Shown: positions 39,001 to 47,897, counted from the stretch's first letter. The stretch is DNA of 64,000 nucleotides from an uncultured Pseudomonadales bacterium (GCA_958296195.1 OY282455.1:1550001-1614000); one strand, 5' to 3'. Numbers and translations are program-made. The notes: generated by a model not told the origin, from the sequence alone.

Positions 39001-41452
39001 CTTGCAGTCCGACTTGGAACTGAAGGCCAAGGTCGCTGACGCAGAGAAGTTCTCGAAGCTGCTGGACCGCGCCTTGCTGTGGCTGCATGAGCAGGAGGTC
39101 GTGCGCCTCAACAAGGGGTTGGCGGTGTTTCGCCCCGCCATGTCCATCCACTTGCTGCAGGAGAGGCGTGGCTTCGCCAATACGGATTTCAGGCCGCTCG
39201 GGCTCCACTACCAAGATCAAGTGCTGCAAATCCATGTGATGGCGGAGTTTGCGCAGCGCGGCCTGCGCACCATGGCGGAGGCGCTGGGCTTGGCGATGGA
39301 CTACTTCAGCCTAAGCCAAGCGGACTTCCTGCGCCGCTGGCTGCCGGACAAGGATCGGGACTTGGCCCGCCAGACCACCGCGGCGTCTTGGCGCAGCATT
39401 GTGGAGAGCCTGAAGAACCCGGTCCAGCAACGCATCGTCGCCGATGACCGAGAGCAGGCCAACGTGCTGGTGCTGGCCGGCCCCGGATCCGGCAAGACCC
39501 GGGTGCTGGTGCATCGCATCGCCTATCTGCTGCGGGTGCGGCGCGAAAACCCAAGGGGCATCCTCGCCCTAGCCTACAACCGGCATGCAGCGGCGGAAAT
39601 CCGCCGTCGCCTTGCGGAATTGGTTGGCGACGACGCCCGGGGCGTTCTGGTGTACACCTGCCACGGCCTCGCCATGCGTTTGGTCGGGGCCAGCTTCAGC
39701 GACCGCGCTGAACCCTTGGGCGATGCTGCGTTCGAGGAAGTGATGCAGCAGGCCGTTGCCCTGCTGCGCGGAGACGGCCTGCCACCAGAGGAAGCCGATG
39801 AGCACCGATCTCGGTTGCTGGCCGGCTTCCGCTGGATATTGGTGGACGAATACCAGGATGTCGGCGCGGAGCAATACGAGTTGATCGCGGCGTTGGCCGG
39901 CCGAACGCTGGCCAATGAGGACGACAAGCTCGGCTTGTTCGCGGTGGGTGATGACGATCAGAACATCTATGCCTTTGCCGGGGCATCCGTGCGGTTCATC
40001 CGCCGCTTCGAGGCGGACTACCGAGCCAAGCCAACCTTCCTGACGGACAACTACCGCTCCACGGCGCACATCGTGGCCGCCGCCAACGCCGCCATCGAAC
40101 CGGCTGCTGAAAGGATGAAGGCCGACCATCCCATTTGCATTGACCACAACCGCACCAGAGCCCCACCCGGCGGGGACTGGGAGGCGTTGGACCCGGTCGC
40201 CCGGGGTCGGGTGCAGGTGCTCCCGGTGCGCCGGGCGCCGATTGCCCAAGCCCAGGCGGCCATGGCGGAGTTGCAGCGCCTCTCCACTTTAACGCCGGAT
40301 TGGGACTGGTCCGCCAGCGCCGTCATCGCCCGAAAATGGAAGTATCTGGAGCCGGTGCGGGCTTGGTGCGAAATGCATGGGGTTCCCGTGCAGATGGGCA
40401 ATGAGCGAATCCCCAACTTTTGGCGCCTGCGCGAAACAGCAGCGCTGCGCAATTGGCTGCGCCGGCTTGACTCCGCCATCGTCGATCTCGCAGCGCTGCG
40501 GCAATGGTTGGCTCAGCAGTCCCCCAGCCCTTGGCTCGAGTTGCTGCACGAAGCCGCCGATGAACTCTCCTTGGAAACCGGCGGCGCGGAACTGCCGACG
40601 GCCCACTGCATCGAATGGCTGGCGGAGTGGGGCCGGGAGGCGCGCCGCCGCCAACGCGGACTGCTGCTGTTGACCGCGCACCGCGCCAAGGGCTTGGAGT
40701 TCGACCATGTGGTCGTCTTGGACGGTGGCTGGCGCGACGCCAACCAAGGCGAGGACGCCGATGCGCCGCGCCGCCTGTTCTATGTGGCCATGACCCGCGC
40801 CCGGAAGACCTTGGCGCTGATGCGCTTTCAGGAGGAGCCCAACCTGCGTAATGAGGCTGCGCCGCTGAATCCCGGGGAAGAACGAACGTCGCACAGCGTC
40901 AATGAGCGCATCCCCTATCGCGTCAAGGCGCCACCGCCACCGCCGTACCTGGCCGAACCGCATCCCCTTCAGGCTGCCCTGCACAGCAATGCCTCGGTGC
41001 TGCACCGTCAGCCGGCGCCTTTGCCGCCGTTCGGCCCCGAACTTGAATCCCGCTACCGGCGGCTTGCCATGAGCGACGTTGATCTTGGCTTCGCCGGGCG
41101 GCGGGCCGCCGGCCACCCCATGCACAAAGCCATCGCCGCCCTCGCTCCCGGCGACCCGCTGACCATGCGCGAGACGAAGCTGGATCCCGTCACTTCCAGC
41201 ATTTCGCCGACCGCGGGCAAGACGGGTGAGGGCGGCAGCCGTTGGGAGTTGTTCGACAACGCCGAACATCGGGTGGGCCGCCTCGCCAAGGACTTCAAGC
41301 CCCCGCCCAGGATGCGCTGCTGCTCAGCAACGGTGCTGGCCATCGTCACTTGGAGTCGGGAGCTTTCCGAGCCTCAGTTCCAGCCCAGCGTCAAGTGCGA
41401 TGCTTGGGAGGTGGTCGTGCCGGAATTGATGTTTGCGCCGGACGACGCCTAG
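36080..41452 (+). CDS. Exonuclease-RecQ-UvrD fusion helicase
   Basis: 1790 residues from a GTG at 36080. (1) Residues about 25-190: DnaQ/DEDD-like exonuclease fold, with DLEV, GHNLIAFDLPHL and DPELDARLSLQVL as acidic motifs. (2) About 320-720: RecQ-type SF2 helicase, Walker A PTGTGKSLCYQIPAL, DEAH box VLDEAHCLSRWGHDFRPDY, motif VI QEAGRAGRDRA. (3) About 720-1100: a winged-helix/linker region. (4) About 1115-1600: UvrD/Rep SF1 helicase, Walker A AGPGSGKTRVLV, Walker B LVDEYQDV, GDDDQNIYAFAG, and motif V/VI AHRAKGLEFDHVVVLD and YVAMTRARKTL. It would process branched or broken DNA with both helicase polarities and an exonuclease. RecQ-UvrD fusions exist; function in repair or defence is unknown to me. 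Confidence 0.88.
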   Translation: MNSPSQEPSSRLAGGSSGATPASDRFAASCLALDLEVSCKNKRIHAFAAVCDDAPSLVYHRGDLAAALGKLDAFAEGATYLLGHNLIAFDLPHLRAAKPDLRLLQLPPIDTLWLNPLAFPRNPYHHLVKHYQDGQLRRGRVNDPELDARLSLQVLADQRKALRKADSDLLTAWHWLTTAEGAIPPDLARTRISAAGFDAFFATLRQAPRPSAAEARAAIRQRLAQTACRSQSREILAQPAQHGWALAYALAWLSVAGGNSVMPPWVLYQFSEAGRLVRRLRDLACTDPACDWCRERQDARKELKRWFGFDDFRPEPKDGQGKPMQQSIVEAAMAGTAVLGILPTGTGKSLCYQIPALSRYDKTGALTVVISPLVALMADQVAGLERHGIGCAVTINGLLSMPERKEALDRVRLGDAGILIIAPEQLRSVSVRQALAQREVGAWVLDEAHCLSRWGHDFRPDYRYVTRFIREKAAAAPVLCLTATAKPDVREDILRHFRERSGVDLTVFDGGASRANLEFVVVQTTLGEKFAHIHQILEADLPPEVPGGAIVYCATRRSSEDIAGFLRGKGVVADHFHAGLSPEIKKSVQQQFIAGETRVIVATNAFGMGIDKPDVRLVIHADIPGSLENYLQEAGRAGRDRALARCVLLYTADDVERQFGLSARSRLSRREIQGILKALRNLHRKKRLAGEVVATSGEILGEDEEAAFERDSTTDDTRVRTAISWLEEAQLLTREENRVQVFPSSLRVDSVGEARRKLAGRKLPADYRASLLAIAKALIEADPDEGISTDELVGVSGLTPERVRHAMFDLEALGIASNDTALTAFVHVGVPRASHKRLAEATALEGALIEALQETAPDMQKGDASTLHLRLVTQRLKDAGHAQALPEGVWRLLRSIAGDGRNEGAGKGSLGLRRRDPETVRVTLQRSWKALAEIALRRRAAGQRLLEHLLGCLPPGIRGTDLLAETTLGKLMAALQSDLELKAKVADAEKFSKLLDRALLWLHEQEVVRLNKGLAVFRPAMSIHLLQERRGFANTDFRPLGLHYQDQVLQIHVMAEFAQRGLRTMAEALGLAMDYFSLSQADFLRRWLPDKDRDLARQTTAASWRSIVESLKNPVQQRIVADDREQANVLVLAGPGSGKTRVLVHRIAYLLRVRRENPRGILALAYNRHAAAEIRRRLAELVGDDARGVLVYTCHGLAMRLVGASFSDRAEPLGDAAFEEVMQQAVALLRGDGLPPEEADEHRSRLLAGFRWILVDEYQDVGAEQYELIAALAGRTLANEDDKLGLFAVGDDDQNIYAFAGASVRFIRRFEADYRAKPTFLTDNYRSTAHIVAAANAAIEPAAERMKADHPICIDHNRTRAPPGGDWEALDPVARGRVQVLPVRRAPIAQAQAAMAELQRLSTLTPDWDWSASAVIARKWKYLEPVRAWCEMHGVPVQMGNERIPNFWRLRETAALRNWLRRLDSAIVDLAALRQWLAQQSPSPWLELLHEAADELSLETGGAELPTAHCIEWLAEWGREARRRQRGLLLLTAHRAKGLEFDHVVVLDGGWRDANQGEDADAPRRLFYVAMTRARKTLALMRFQEEPNLRNEAAPLNPGEERTSHSVNERIPYRVKAPPPPPYLAEPHPLQAALHSNASVLHRQPAPLPPFGPELESRYRRLAMSDVDLGFAGRRAAGHPMHKAIAALAPGDPLTMRETKLDPVTSSISPTAGKTGEGGSRWELFDNAEHRVGRLAKDFKPPPRMRCCSATVLAIVTWSRELSEPQFQPSVKCDAWEVVVPELMFAPDDA

Positions 41453-41781
41453 CCCACCGAGCCTGCTGCTTCTTCTACGGTCATCTCAAAGCCGCTCAAA
41501 GCCGCATGTGGCGATGGATGGTGGGATGAGAACCGGAATCGACCTTGGTTTTTCATCGGAGCGGAAAGGTCAATGTGCCGCGCTTGACTTTGGAATGGCC
41601 TTGACCGCTCCTTTAAGAACCTTTAGGAGAATTCCTTGCTCCTGTGGATAATGCACAGGGTTTGCCAACCCTTGTCCCGCCTTGGCCCTTAGCGGCGGCG
41701 CCTAGCCGCAAGCCAAGGCGGAAGTGGGCTGGAGTGCGCGAACCGGCGGGCCACCCAATCACGCAAATCAGGAGAAAACCC
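41453..41781. other. Gene-free interval with a GC-rich inverted repeat
   Basis: No convincing gene lies here. The pair CCGCCTTGGC / GCCAAGGCGG (41679-41688 and 41712-41721) encloses a second small GC-rich palindrome, so RNA from this region could fold into a strong hairpin about 60 bases before the methyltransferase start. It may be a regulatory leader or a terminator without a T-run. Confidence 0.35.
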
Positions 41782-42786
41782 ATGCTGCAACGCCTAATCC
41801 GCACCTTGGCGGTCGCCGCCCTCATAGTCAGCGCCGCCCATGCGCAGGATTCCCCAAGCGCCGCCGAAGGGCAGGGCTTGTCGGACGCCGACGCCAAGCG
41901 CCTGCAACAGGTGCTCGATGCCCAGCCGGAAGAAAACCAAGCCCGCTACCAATGGCGGCATCCGCGGGAGACCTTGACGTTCTTCGGAATCAAGCCGGGC
42001 ATGACGGTGGTGGAGGTGCTGCCCGGCGGCGGCTGGTACAGCGCCATTTTGGCGCCCTACTTGGGTGCGGAGGGCACCTTGATAGGGGCCGACTATCCCT
42101 TGGGCCTGTGGCCCAACTTCCCCTTCACAACCGACGAGTTCATGGCCGGGCGGCGCAGTTGGCCGCAGGATTGGCCGGCGCAGTGGCGCCAGGACGGCGG
42201 CGCCAAGGTGCTGGCGGTGCGCATCGGCGGCGCAACCGACGACCTAAACGGCAGCGCGGACGCGGTGCTGTTCATCCGGGCGCTGCACAACCTGAACGCC
42301 TTTGAGGGCAAGGGCGGCTTCCGTTCGGCTGCCTTGGCGGACGCTTGGTCGCTGCTGAAGCCCGGCGGCGTGGTCGGGGTGGTGCAGCACCATGCGCCTG
42401 AGGGTCGCTCGGACGAGCGGGCGGACGGTTCCCGCGGCTACCTGAACCGGTTGGAGGACGCTTGGTCGGTGCTGAAGCCCGGCGGCGTGTTCGAGGTGGT
42501 GCGGCACTATGCGCCCAAGGGTCGCTCGGACGAGCGGGCGGACGGTTCCCGCGGCTACTTGAGCCGGGAGGCGTTGGTGGCCAATTTCCAGGCGATTGGT
42601 TTTGAGCTGGCCGGCGAGTCGGACATAAACCGCAACCCCAAGGACGTGCCAACGGAGGATGAGGTCGTTTGGCGCTTGCCGCCTAGCCTAGACGGCAGCG
42701 ACGATGATCCAGAACTGCGGGCCAAATACGAAGCCATCGGCGAGTCCAACCGCATGACCTTGCTGTTCAGGAAGCCGGCCGGCTAA
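41782..42786 (+). CDS. Exported SAM-dependent methyltransferase-like protein
   Basis: 334 residues from the ATG at 41782, with AGGAGAAAA upstream. MLQRLIRTLAVAALIVSAAHA is a signal peptide, so the protein is probably periplasmic. The core FFGIKPGMTVVEVLPGGGWY and LIGADYPLG matches class I methyltransferases of the exported COG4798 type. A 117-base segment starting at 42340 is repeated in tandem at 42457 in frame, so 39 residues (from DAWSLLKPGGVVGVVQHHAP to the next DAWSVLKPGGVFEVVRHYAP) occur twice. That doubles a core strand-helix unit and may disturb the fold. Substrate unknown. Confidence 0.8.
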   Translation: MLQRLIRTLAVAALIVSAAHAQDSPSAAEGQGLSDADAKRLQQVLDAQPEENQARYQWRHPRETLTFFGIKPGMTVVEVLPGGGWYSAILAPYLGAEGTLIGADYPLGLWPNFPFTTDEFMAGRRSWPQDWPAQWRQDGGAKVLAVRIGGATDDLNGSADAVLFIRALHNLNAFEGKGGFRSAALADAWSLLKPGGVVGVVQHHAPEGRSDERADGSRGYLNRLEDAWSVLKPGGVFEVVRHYAPKGRSDERADGSRGYLSREALVANFQAIGFELAGESDINRNPKDVPTEDEVVWRLPPSLDGSDDDPELRAKYEAIGESNRMTLLFRKPAG

Positions 42787-43112
42787 GCAACTGGTGCGAC
42801 GCTGCGAATGCCCTGGCCGCGAGGCAACCCAAAGCAGGGTGAACTTGGCGATGAACACCACCGCCACTAAGTAAACCGCCGCCGGGCATTCGCGCCAACG
42901 GCCAGTCAGCAGCTGGATGGCGGCATAGGCGATGAAGCCGACGCCGAGACCGTCGGCGACGGAATAGCTTAGCGGCATGGCGATGGCGGCTAGCGCCACC
43001 GGGGCGAAGGAGGCTAGGTCCCCAAAGGACACCAAGGTGGCGGGGGCGTCGATGGTGACGCCAGCCTTGCGCAATGCCTTGGCGACAGGCGCAGCCAAAA
43101 ATGTGGTAAGTT
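42775..43112 (-). pseudogene. C-terminal remnant of an AzgA-type NCS2 purine permease
   Basis: The minus-strand frame reads TTFLAAPVAKALRKAG ... FAPVALAAIAMPLSYSVADG then LGVGFIAYAAIQLLTGRWRE, the last helices of an NCS2 xanthine/uracil/adenine permease (AzgA branch, MPLTYSI-GIGxGFIxYA pattern). Nothing corresponding to the first ten helices is present, and the extreme C-terminus runs into unrelated sequence. It is a decayed fragment between the methyltransferase and the receptor gene. The remaining interval to 43232 holds no gene. Confidence 0.7.
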
Positions 43113-43232
43113 TCCGGCCCGCCGTTCAACCCGCACGGTGCGTCAAGCGGCTTGGTTAGCGGCGGTGCAGGCTAGGCGTTGTGGATGGGGTTGGCTGCGT
43201 CCGCACTAAGGCGGCGCTATCGAGGAGGAGTG

Positions 43233-45671
43233 ATGCAAGCAGGTTGCAACAGGCGCCGCAGGAGCGGTTGCTTGCCGGGCGGTGCGCTGGCTTTGGCGAT
43301 GGCGCTGGGCGCCCCGGCTTGGGGCGCCGACGAGCCGGCGGATGCTGCAAGGGCGGACGAAGCGGCGGTTGAAACCCTAACCGTCACTGGCCAAGCCTTG
43401 GATGAAATCGGCATGATGCTGCGGGAGCCGGTGGACGCCGTGTTCGGCTTCGACAAGACGCTGCTGCAAACCCCCCGCTCCGCCACCAGCCTAACCATCG
43501 AGACCATCAAGCAGTACGGCATCACGGACATTGACGACTTCGTGGTGTTGTCGCCGGGCAGCTTCACCCAGTCGTTCTTCGGGGTGTCCGGTTCGCTGGA
43601 CTTGCGCGGCACCTCCGGCGAGACCTACTTCAACGGCGTCCGGCGGCTGGACAACCCCGGCAACTACACCACGCCCATCGCCGCCGCGGACCGGGTGGAC
43701 ATCGTGCGCGGGCCGGCCTCGGTGATCTACGGCCCCAGCAAGATCGGCGGCTACATGAACTTCATCCCCAAGTCGGCCCGCGCCGATACCGGCCAGTTCC
43801 TGTCCCGTCCGACCGGCGGCCTCTCCTTCACCGGCGGCAGTTGGAGCAAGGCCATGTTCACCGCCGAAGTGGGCGGGCCGGGCCGGCTGGGCGGTCGCAC
43901 CTTCGGCTACTACCTGTTCGGCGAAGTGGAGGATTCCGACAGTTACTACAGCAACACGGGCACGGACAACGTGATTGTGCAGTCGGCGTTCAATACGGAC
44001 CTAACGGACCGCGCCCGCATCGCCTTCGGCGGCATGTACCACGACTACCAGAGCAACCAGGTGGCGGGTTGGAACCGTTTGACCCAAGCGTTAGTCGATG
44101 ACGGCACCTACACCACTGGCTTGGCCAAGCCGCTTGACGCCGACGGCGATGGCTTCATCTCCCATCAGGAGTACAACGCCGCCAACGACGGCGGCGGGCT
44201 GTTTTCGTTCATCTTCGACCCAGCCGGCCTTGCCGAGCCGCCGTCCTTCGGCCCCGACTTCGCCCTGGACCCAGCAACCGTAGGCATGGCCCGCCTCGAT
44301 ACGGACCAGGTTTTGGTTGCCCCGGACGACACCTTGGAGAGCGAGGATTTGATCCTTTACTTCGATTTCATCATGGAAATTGACAGTAGGTGGACCCTCA
44401 CCAACAAGCTCTACTACGAGTTCTACGACAACCTGAACGAAACCACCTACGGCTTCTCCCAGTTTGCGGACTCCTGGGTGGTGGAGAACCAGCTGATCGT
44501 CGGCTTTTCCGACCAGTTCGGCGGGCTGAAGCTAGATGCGCTGTTGTCTCCATCCATCCGCCACACCGGCTTTGATCGCGGCGATGACTACAACAACGAA
44601 TACTTTGACCGGCGGGATCTGACCCAGCCCTCCAGTGCGCTGGACCGCCGCCTGCTCGCCACCAGCATCGGCAAGGACTACGCCGAATACTACGAGGGCG
44701 ACTACACCGTTTACGGGCTGGCGCTGCTGACCGACCTGACCTTCGCCAACGGCCTCGGCATCCTGCTCGGCGCCCGTTATGACGCCATCGACATGAACAG
44801 CAGGCAACCGGCGGAGAAAGTCCTGCCCGCCAACGGCCTCGACGCCAGTGACAGCGAGGGCGCCTTCTCCTGGACGGCCAGCCTTTCCTACACCACGCCG
44901 CTGGGCCTTGTGCCCTACGTCACGGCGTCGGAGCAAACCACGGTGGTGGTCGGCCAAGGTGCGGACATCCCCGCCGCCAACATCTTGGAAGGGAACGCCG
45001 TGGCCAGTTCCGAACTGCTTGAGTTGGGCGTGAAGGGCTCCCTGCTGAACGACCGGCTGTTCTTCCAGGCCATCTACTACGAACAGGAGCGCATCGACTT
45101 CAGCGCCCAATCAACCGTCACCAACCAAGCCTCGGAAACCGAAGGCTTCGAGTTTGAACTGCGCTGGCTGGCCACGCCGAGGCTGACGCTGACCGCCGCC
45201 TACACCAACATTGAAGTCACCAATCTCAACACCCTCAACGGCGGCGGAAGGTTCAGTTTCCTAGGCGCTGAGGACTTGCCGGGCACGGACCCAACCCTTT
45301 TCTACGGCGGCACGGCCGGCGGCTTCGTGACCCTGACCGGCAACCCCAAGGCGCGACGGGCGGGAGTGCCGGAGAACATCATCAGCTTAAGCGGCATCTA
45401 CAACTTCCAGAACGGCTTGCAGTTTTTCGGCAGCCTAGTTGATGTGGACAGCGTTTATTCGGGCTTCTCGCAGACGGTCAAGCTGCCCGCCTACACGCTA
45501 GTCAACGCCGGCCTCAAGTACGACGTTGGCGGTTGGTCGTTGACCCTCACCGGCAAGAACCTGACCGACGAGCGCTACTTCCGCAGCAACTTCCCGAACC
45601 TGTTCGGCTCCACCATCGTCCTGCCGGAATTGCCCCGGCACTACCAAGCCAGCATCGAGTTCAAGTTCTAG
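43233..45671 (+). CDS. TonB-dependent outer-membrane receptor (siderophore-type)
   Basis: 812 residues from the ATG at 43233, with GAGGAGGAG upstream. A signal peptide (ALALAMALGAPAWG) is followed by a TonB-box-like VETLTVTGQ, a plug domain (ARSATSLTIETI-like, DRVDIVRGPASVIYGPSKIG), and a long beta-barrel ending in Phe (YQASIEFKF), the usual outer-membrane assembly signal. It imports iron chelates or similar ligands using TonB energy. Within the barrel, residues about 302-313 form a canonical EF-hand loop, DADGDGFISHQE, so calcium may stabilise an extracellular loop. No regulator or transporter gene lies beside it. Confidence 0.92.
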   Translation: MQAGCNRRRRSGCLPGGALALAMALGAPAWGADEPADAARADEAAVETLTVTGQALDEIGMMLREPVDAVFGFDKTLLQTPRSATSLTIETIKQYGITDIDDFVVLSPGSFTQSFFGVSGSLDLRGTSGETYFNGVRRLDNPGNYTTPIAAADRVDIVRGPASVIYGPSKIGGYMNFIPKSARADTGQFLSRPTGGLSFTGGSWSKAMFTAEVGGPGRLGGRTFGYYLFGEVEDSDSYYSNTGTDNVIVQSAFNTDLTDRARIAFGGMYHDYQSNQVAGWNRLTQALVDDGTYTTGLAKPLDADGDGFISHQEYNAANDGGGLFSFIFDPAGLAEPPSFGPDFALDPATVGMARLDTDQVLVAPDDTLESEDLILYFDFIMEIDSRWTLTNKLYYEFYDNLNETTYGFSQFADSWVVENQLIVGFSDQFGGLKLDALLSPSIRHTGFDRGDDYNNEYFDRRDLTQPSSALDRRLLATSIGKDYAEYYEGDYTVYGLALLTDLTFANGLGILLGARYDAIDMNSRQPAEKVLPANGLDASDSEGAFSWTASLSYTTPLGLVPYVTASEQTTVVVGQGADIPAANILEGNAVASSELLELGVKGSLLNDRLFFQAIYYEQERIDFSAQSTVTNQASETEGFEFELRWLATPRLTLTAAYTNIEVTNLNTLNGGGRFSFLGAEDLPGTDPTLFYGGTAGGFVTLTGNPKARRAGVPENIISLSGIYNFQNGLQFFGSLVDVDSVYSGFSQTVKLPAYTLVNAGLKYDVGGWSLTLTGKNLTDERYFRSNFPNLFGSTIVLPELPRHYQASIEFKF

Positions 45672-45692
45672 TCCGGCTATGAGGAGCGAACA

Positions 45693-45914
45693 ATGACGGG
45701 CAAGACCGCCCACATCGTCAATTGCCCCACCTGCGGCAAGGGCGCCAAGTGGACGCCCAAGAACCCCTTTCGCCCGTTTTGCTCCGAACGCTGCAAGCTC
45801 ATCGATCTAGGCGCCTGGGCGAGCGGTGAGCGGGTAATTCCCGGTTCTGACGCCGACGGCGCAATGAGCGGCGAAGACGAAGAAGGGGCGCACCGCCTCA
45901 GCCCGGTCAACTGA
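45693..45914 (+). CDS. yacG: DNA gyrase inhibitor YacG
   Basis: 73 residues. [10 protein letters not shown] and [18 protein letters not shown] supply the CxxC...CxxxC zinc-finger of YacG, which binds GyrB and blocks its DNA binding. The acidic C-terminal tail is typical. An AGGAG stretch lies 8 bases before the ATG. Length is normal for the family. In many proteobacteria yacG sits with coaE and zapD; here it follows a TonB receptor, so its context is atypical. Confidence 0.93.
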   Translation: MTGKTAHIVNCPTCGKGAKWTPKNPFRPFCSERCKLIDLGAWASGERVIPGSDADGAMSGEDEEGAHRLSPVN

Positions 45915-45986
45915 TGCCATCGATCCGTTCACGCCCAGCCCTAGGGCCGGCCCGCCAACAATGACCGTCTTGCTCAAGAAGCCCTA

Positions 45987-47897
45987 GTGATGCGTCGCAT
46001 CACGCTGGCGGAGGCGCTGCTGGGCGGCGTCTGGGTGGGTTTGGGGCTGCTCCTGCTAACGCCCTTCGTAGTTTCCCCAGAGACGGTCTTTCCGTTCGTT
46101 GTCGGCAAGGCGCTCTACTCCAGAACGATCATCGAGATCGTCTTCGCGCTCTGGGTCCTGCTGGCGCTTCTGCGTCCGGCCTATCGCCCGCCGCGCTCCT
46201 TTCTATTGCTCCTGCTGGTCGCCGCCTTGGGCGCAGCGCTGCTCAGCGCCTTGCTGGGCGCCAACCCGCAGCGCAGCCTTTGGTCGAGTTACGAACGCAT
46301 GCAGGGCGTCATTGATTCCGCCCACTGGCTCGCGTTCGCCGTCGTCGCGGCTGCTGTGCTGCGCACGATGCGGGATTGGCGGATTCTGCTGAACTTGAAT
46401 CTGGCCGCCAGCCTAGCGATGGCGCTGCTGGCCATTTCGCAAAGCCTCGACCTGCTGGATGCGCCTTGGCTGGGCTGGCACAAGACGAAGGTGACCGCAA
46501 CCTTGGGCAACGAAGCGTTCCTAAGCACCTACGCCGTCCTAAACGTCTTAATTGCTTTGGGGTTTCTGCTTCATTCCCTCATCCGCAACGCCGCAGCGCG
46601 GCGGCGGCTTGCAGTTTGGAGCGGGCGTCTGTTCTGGGTGGGGACGGTGGTGCTCAATCTCTGGGCCTTCAGCCTTACTGGCGTGCGCGGCGGGCTGCTG
46701 GGGCTGTTGGCCGGCTTTGGCTTCCTGCTTTTCATGGGCGTATTCTTCGGCCAGGCGCGGCTGGCCCGGCTGGCCATCACCGTCATCAGCTTACTCGCCG
46801 GGGTGGTCACCCTGATGGTGATCCTGTTCCTGCGGCCCGGCTTTTTCGCTTCCGAAGCGCAGTTCTCCAATCCTTTTTTGGACAGCCTGGTGAATCCCAT
46901 TCATGGGCGCACCGTGGATATGCGCCAAGCCATCTGGAGCGCAGGCGCCAAAGGGGTTGCCGAGCGACCGTTGGCCGGCTGGGGACCGGAAAACTACGAT
47001 TTAGTCTTCGGCCGCCACGTCACGAGCGAAAGGATCGACCTGCCGGTTCACGACCGTGCGCACAACCAATTGCTGGAACTGGCCGCAACTCAGGGTCTGC
47101 TGGGCGTCCTGCCGTATCTTGGGATTTGGCTGTTCGCCTTCTATGCGGTGGTGCGCATCGCCGGCGCCTTGGGCGCCGGAGAGCGCATCCCCATCTTTTT
47201 TGTAGGAGCGGCCCTCATGGCCCAGTTCGCCCAAAGCCAAACCTCGGTGGATTCATCCGTCATCACCCTGCAGTGCATGTTGTTGCTCGCCTTGGTCGCT
47301 CGGCTGGAGGCCGAAACGGCCCTGACCAGCGGCCGCTGGGCGCAGTTGCGGGAGTGGATTCTGAGCGGAGCGCACCGGCTGGGGTTGAGCAGTTGGCCTT
47401 GGCGCAAGCCAGCTCTAGCAATGGCGGCAACGGCGGCGCTGGCCGCACCGACCATCGGCATCAGTCTGAACCACTCCATGCACGCCGGCGCACATGCGTT
47501 CTGGAGGGGCGCGACCGCCGAATCCGCCGATCAAGTCATTGGCTTCCTCAAGCAGGCGATAGTTGAGTTCGAGCCACTGGCTAGTGACCCGCGGCGGGTG
47601 CTTTTCGACAACGCCGCAAGACAGTGGCCGGTTTTGCAGGCTGAAGAGGACAGCGGGGCGACGCAGACGCTGGCGCTCGTGGAGGCCGAGGCCGCCGCGG
47701 CCTTGACCAGGGAATCAGACAATTGGCGCACCCAGGCGGCGCTGGCGAACTTCTACTGGGCGGTGTCCATCTTTGATCCACCCTACGATGAGAAGGCTGT
47801 CCAGCACTTCGAGAAAGCCTTGAAGCTTGCCCCCTATGCGGCGGTCTCGGCGCTCAACGTTGCGGTCATGCCGTCTCCGCCTCCACCGGAGTCCTAA
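45987..47897 (+). CDS. O-antigen ligase/polymerase-like membrane protein (Wzy_C)
   Basis: 636 residues with about ten hydrophobic helices in the first 440 residues (for example LLGGVWVGLGLLLLTPFVV, SFLLLLLVAALGAALLSAL, LAGVVTLMVILFLRPG). The large loop WGPENYDLVFGRHV...VHDRAHNQLLELAATQGLLG is the Wzy_C signature of O-antigen ligases/polymerases, with Arg and His residues that bind lipid-linked sugars. The soluble C-terminus (VLQAEEDSGATQTLALVEAE ... AVQHFEKALKLAPYA) looks TPR-like. It may ligate glycans to lipid A or act in protein glycosylation. No other polysaccharide genes are nearby. The start ATG at 45987 has no strong Shine-Dalgarno; an adjacent ATG could serve. Confidence 0.82.
   Translation: MMRRITLAEALLGGVWVGLGLLLLTPFVVSPETVFPFVVGKALYSRTIIEIVFALWVLLALLRPAYRPPRSFLLLLLVAALGAALLSALLGANPQRSLWSSYERMQGVIDSAHWLAFAVVAAAVLRTMRDWRILLNLNLAASLAMALLAISQSLDLLDAPWLGWHKTKVTATLGNEAFLSTYAVLNVLIALGFLLHSLIRNAAARRRLAVWSGRLFWVGTVVLNLWAFSLTGVRGGLLGLLAGFGFLLFMGVFFGQARLARLAITVISLLAGVVTLMVILFLRPGFFASEAQFSNPFLDSLVNPIHGRTVDMRQAIWSAGAKGVAERPLAGWGPENYDLVFGRHVTSERIDLPVHDRAHNQLLELAATQGLLGVLPYLGIWLFAFYAVVRIAGALGAGERIPIFFVGAALMAQFAQSQTSVDSSVITLQCMLLLALVARLEAETALTSGRWAQLREWILSGAHRLGLSSWPWRKPALAMAATAALAAPTIGISLNHSMHAGAHAFWRGATAESADQVIGFLKQAIVEFEPLASDPRRVLFDNAARQWPVLQAEEDSGATQTLALVEAEAAAALTRESDNWRTQAALANFYWAVSIFDPPYDEKAVQHFEKALKLAPYAAVSALNVAVMPSPPPPES

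Noticed and set aside
40289-41269. 326-codon minus frame at the end of the helicase gene
   Set aside because: Antisense shadow of the UvrD part; no start context or domain.
44532-45110. 192-codon minus frame in the TonB receptor gene
   Set aside because: Receptor strand pattern continues across it on the plus strand; product is Val/Gly/Gln-rich shadow sequence.
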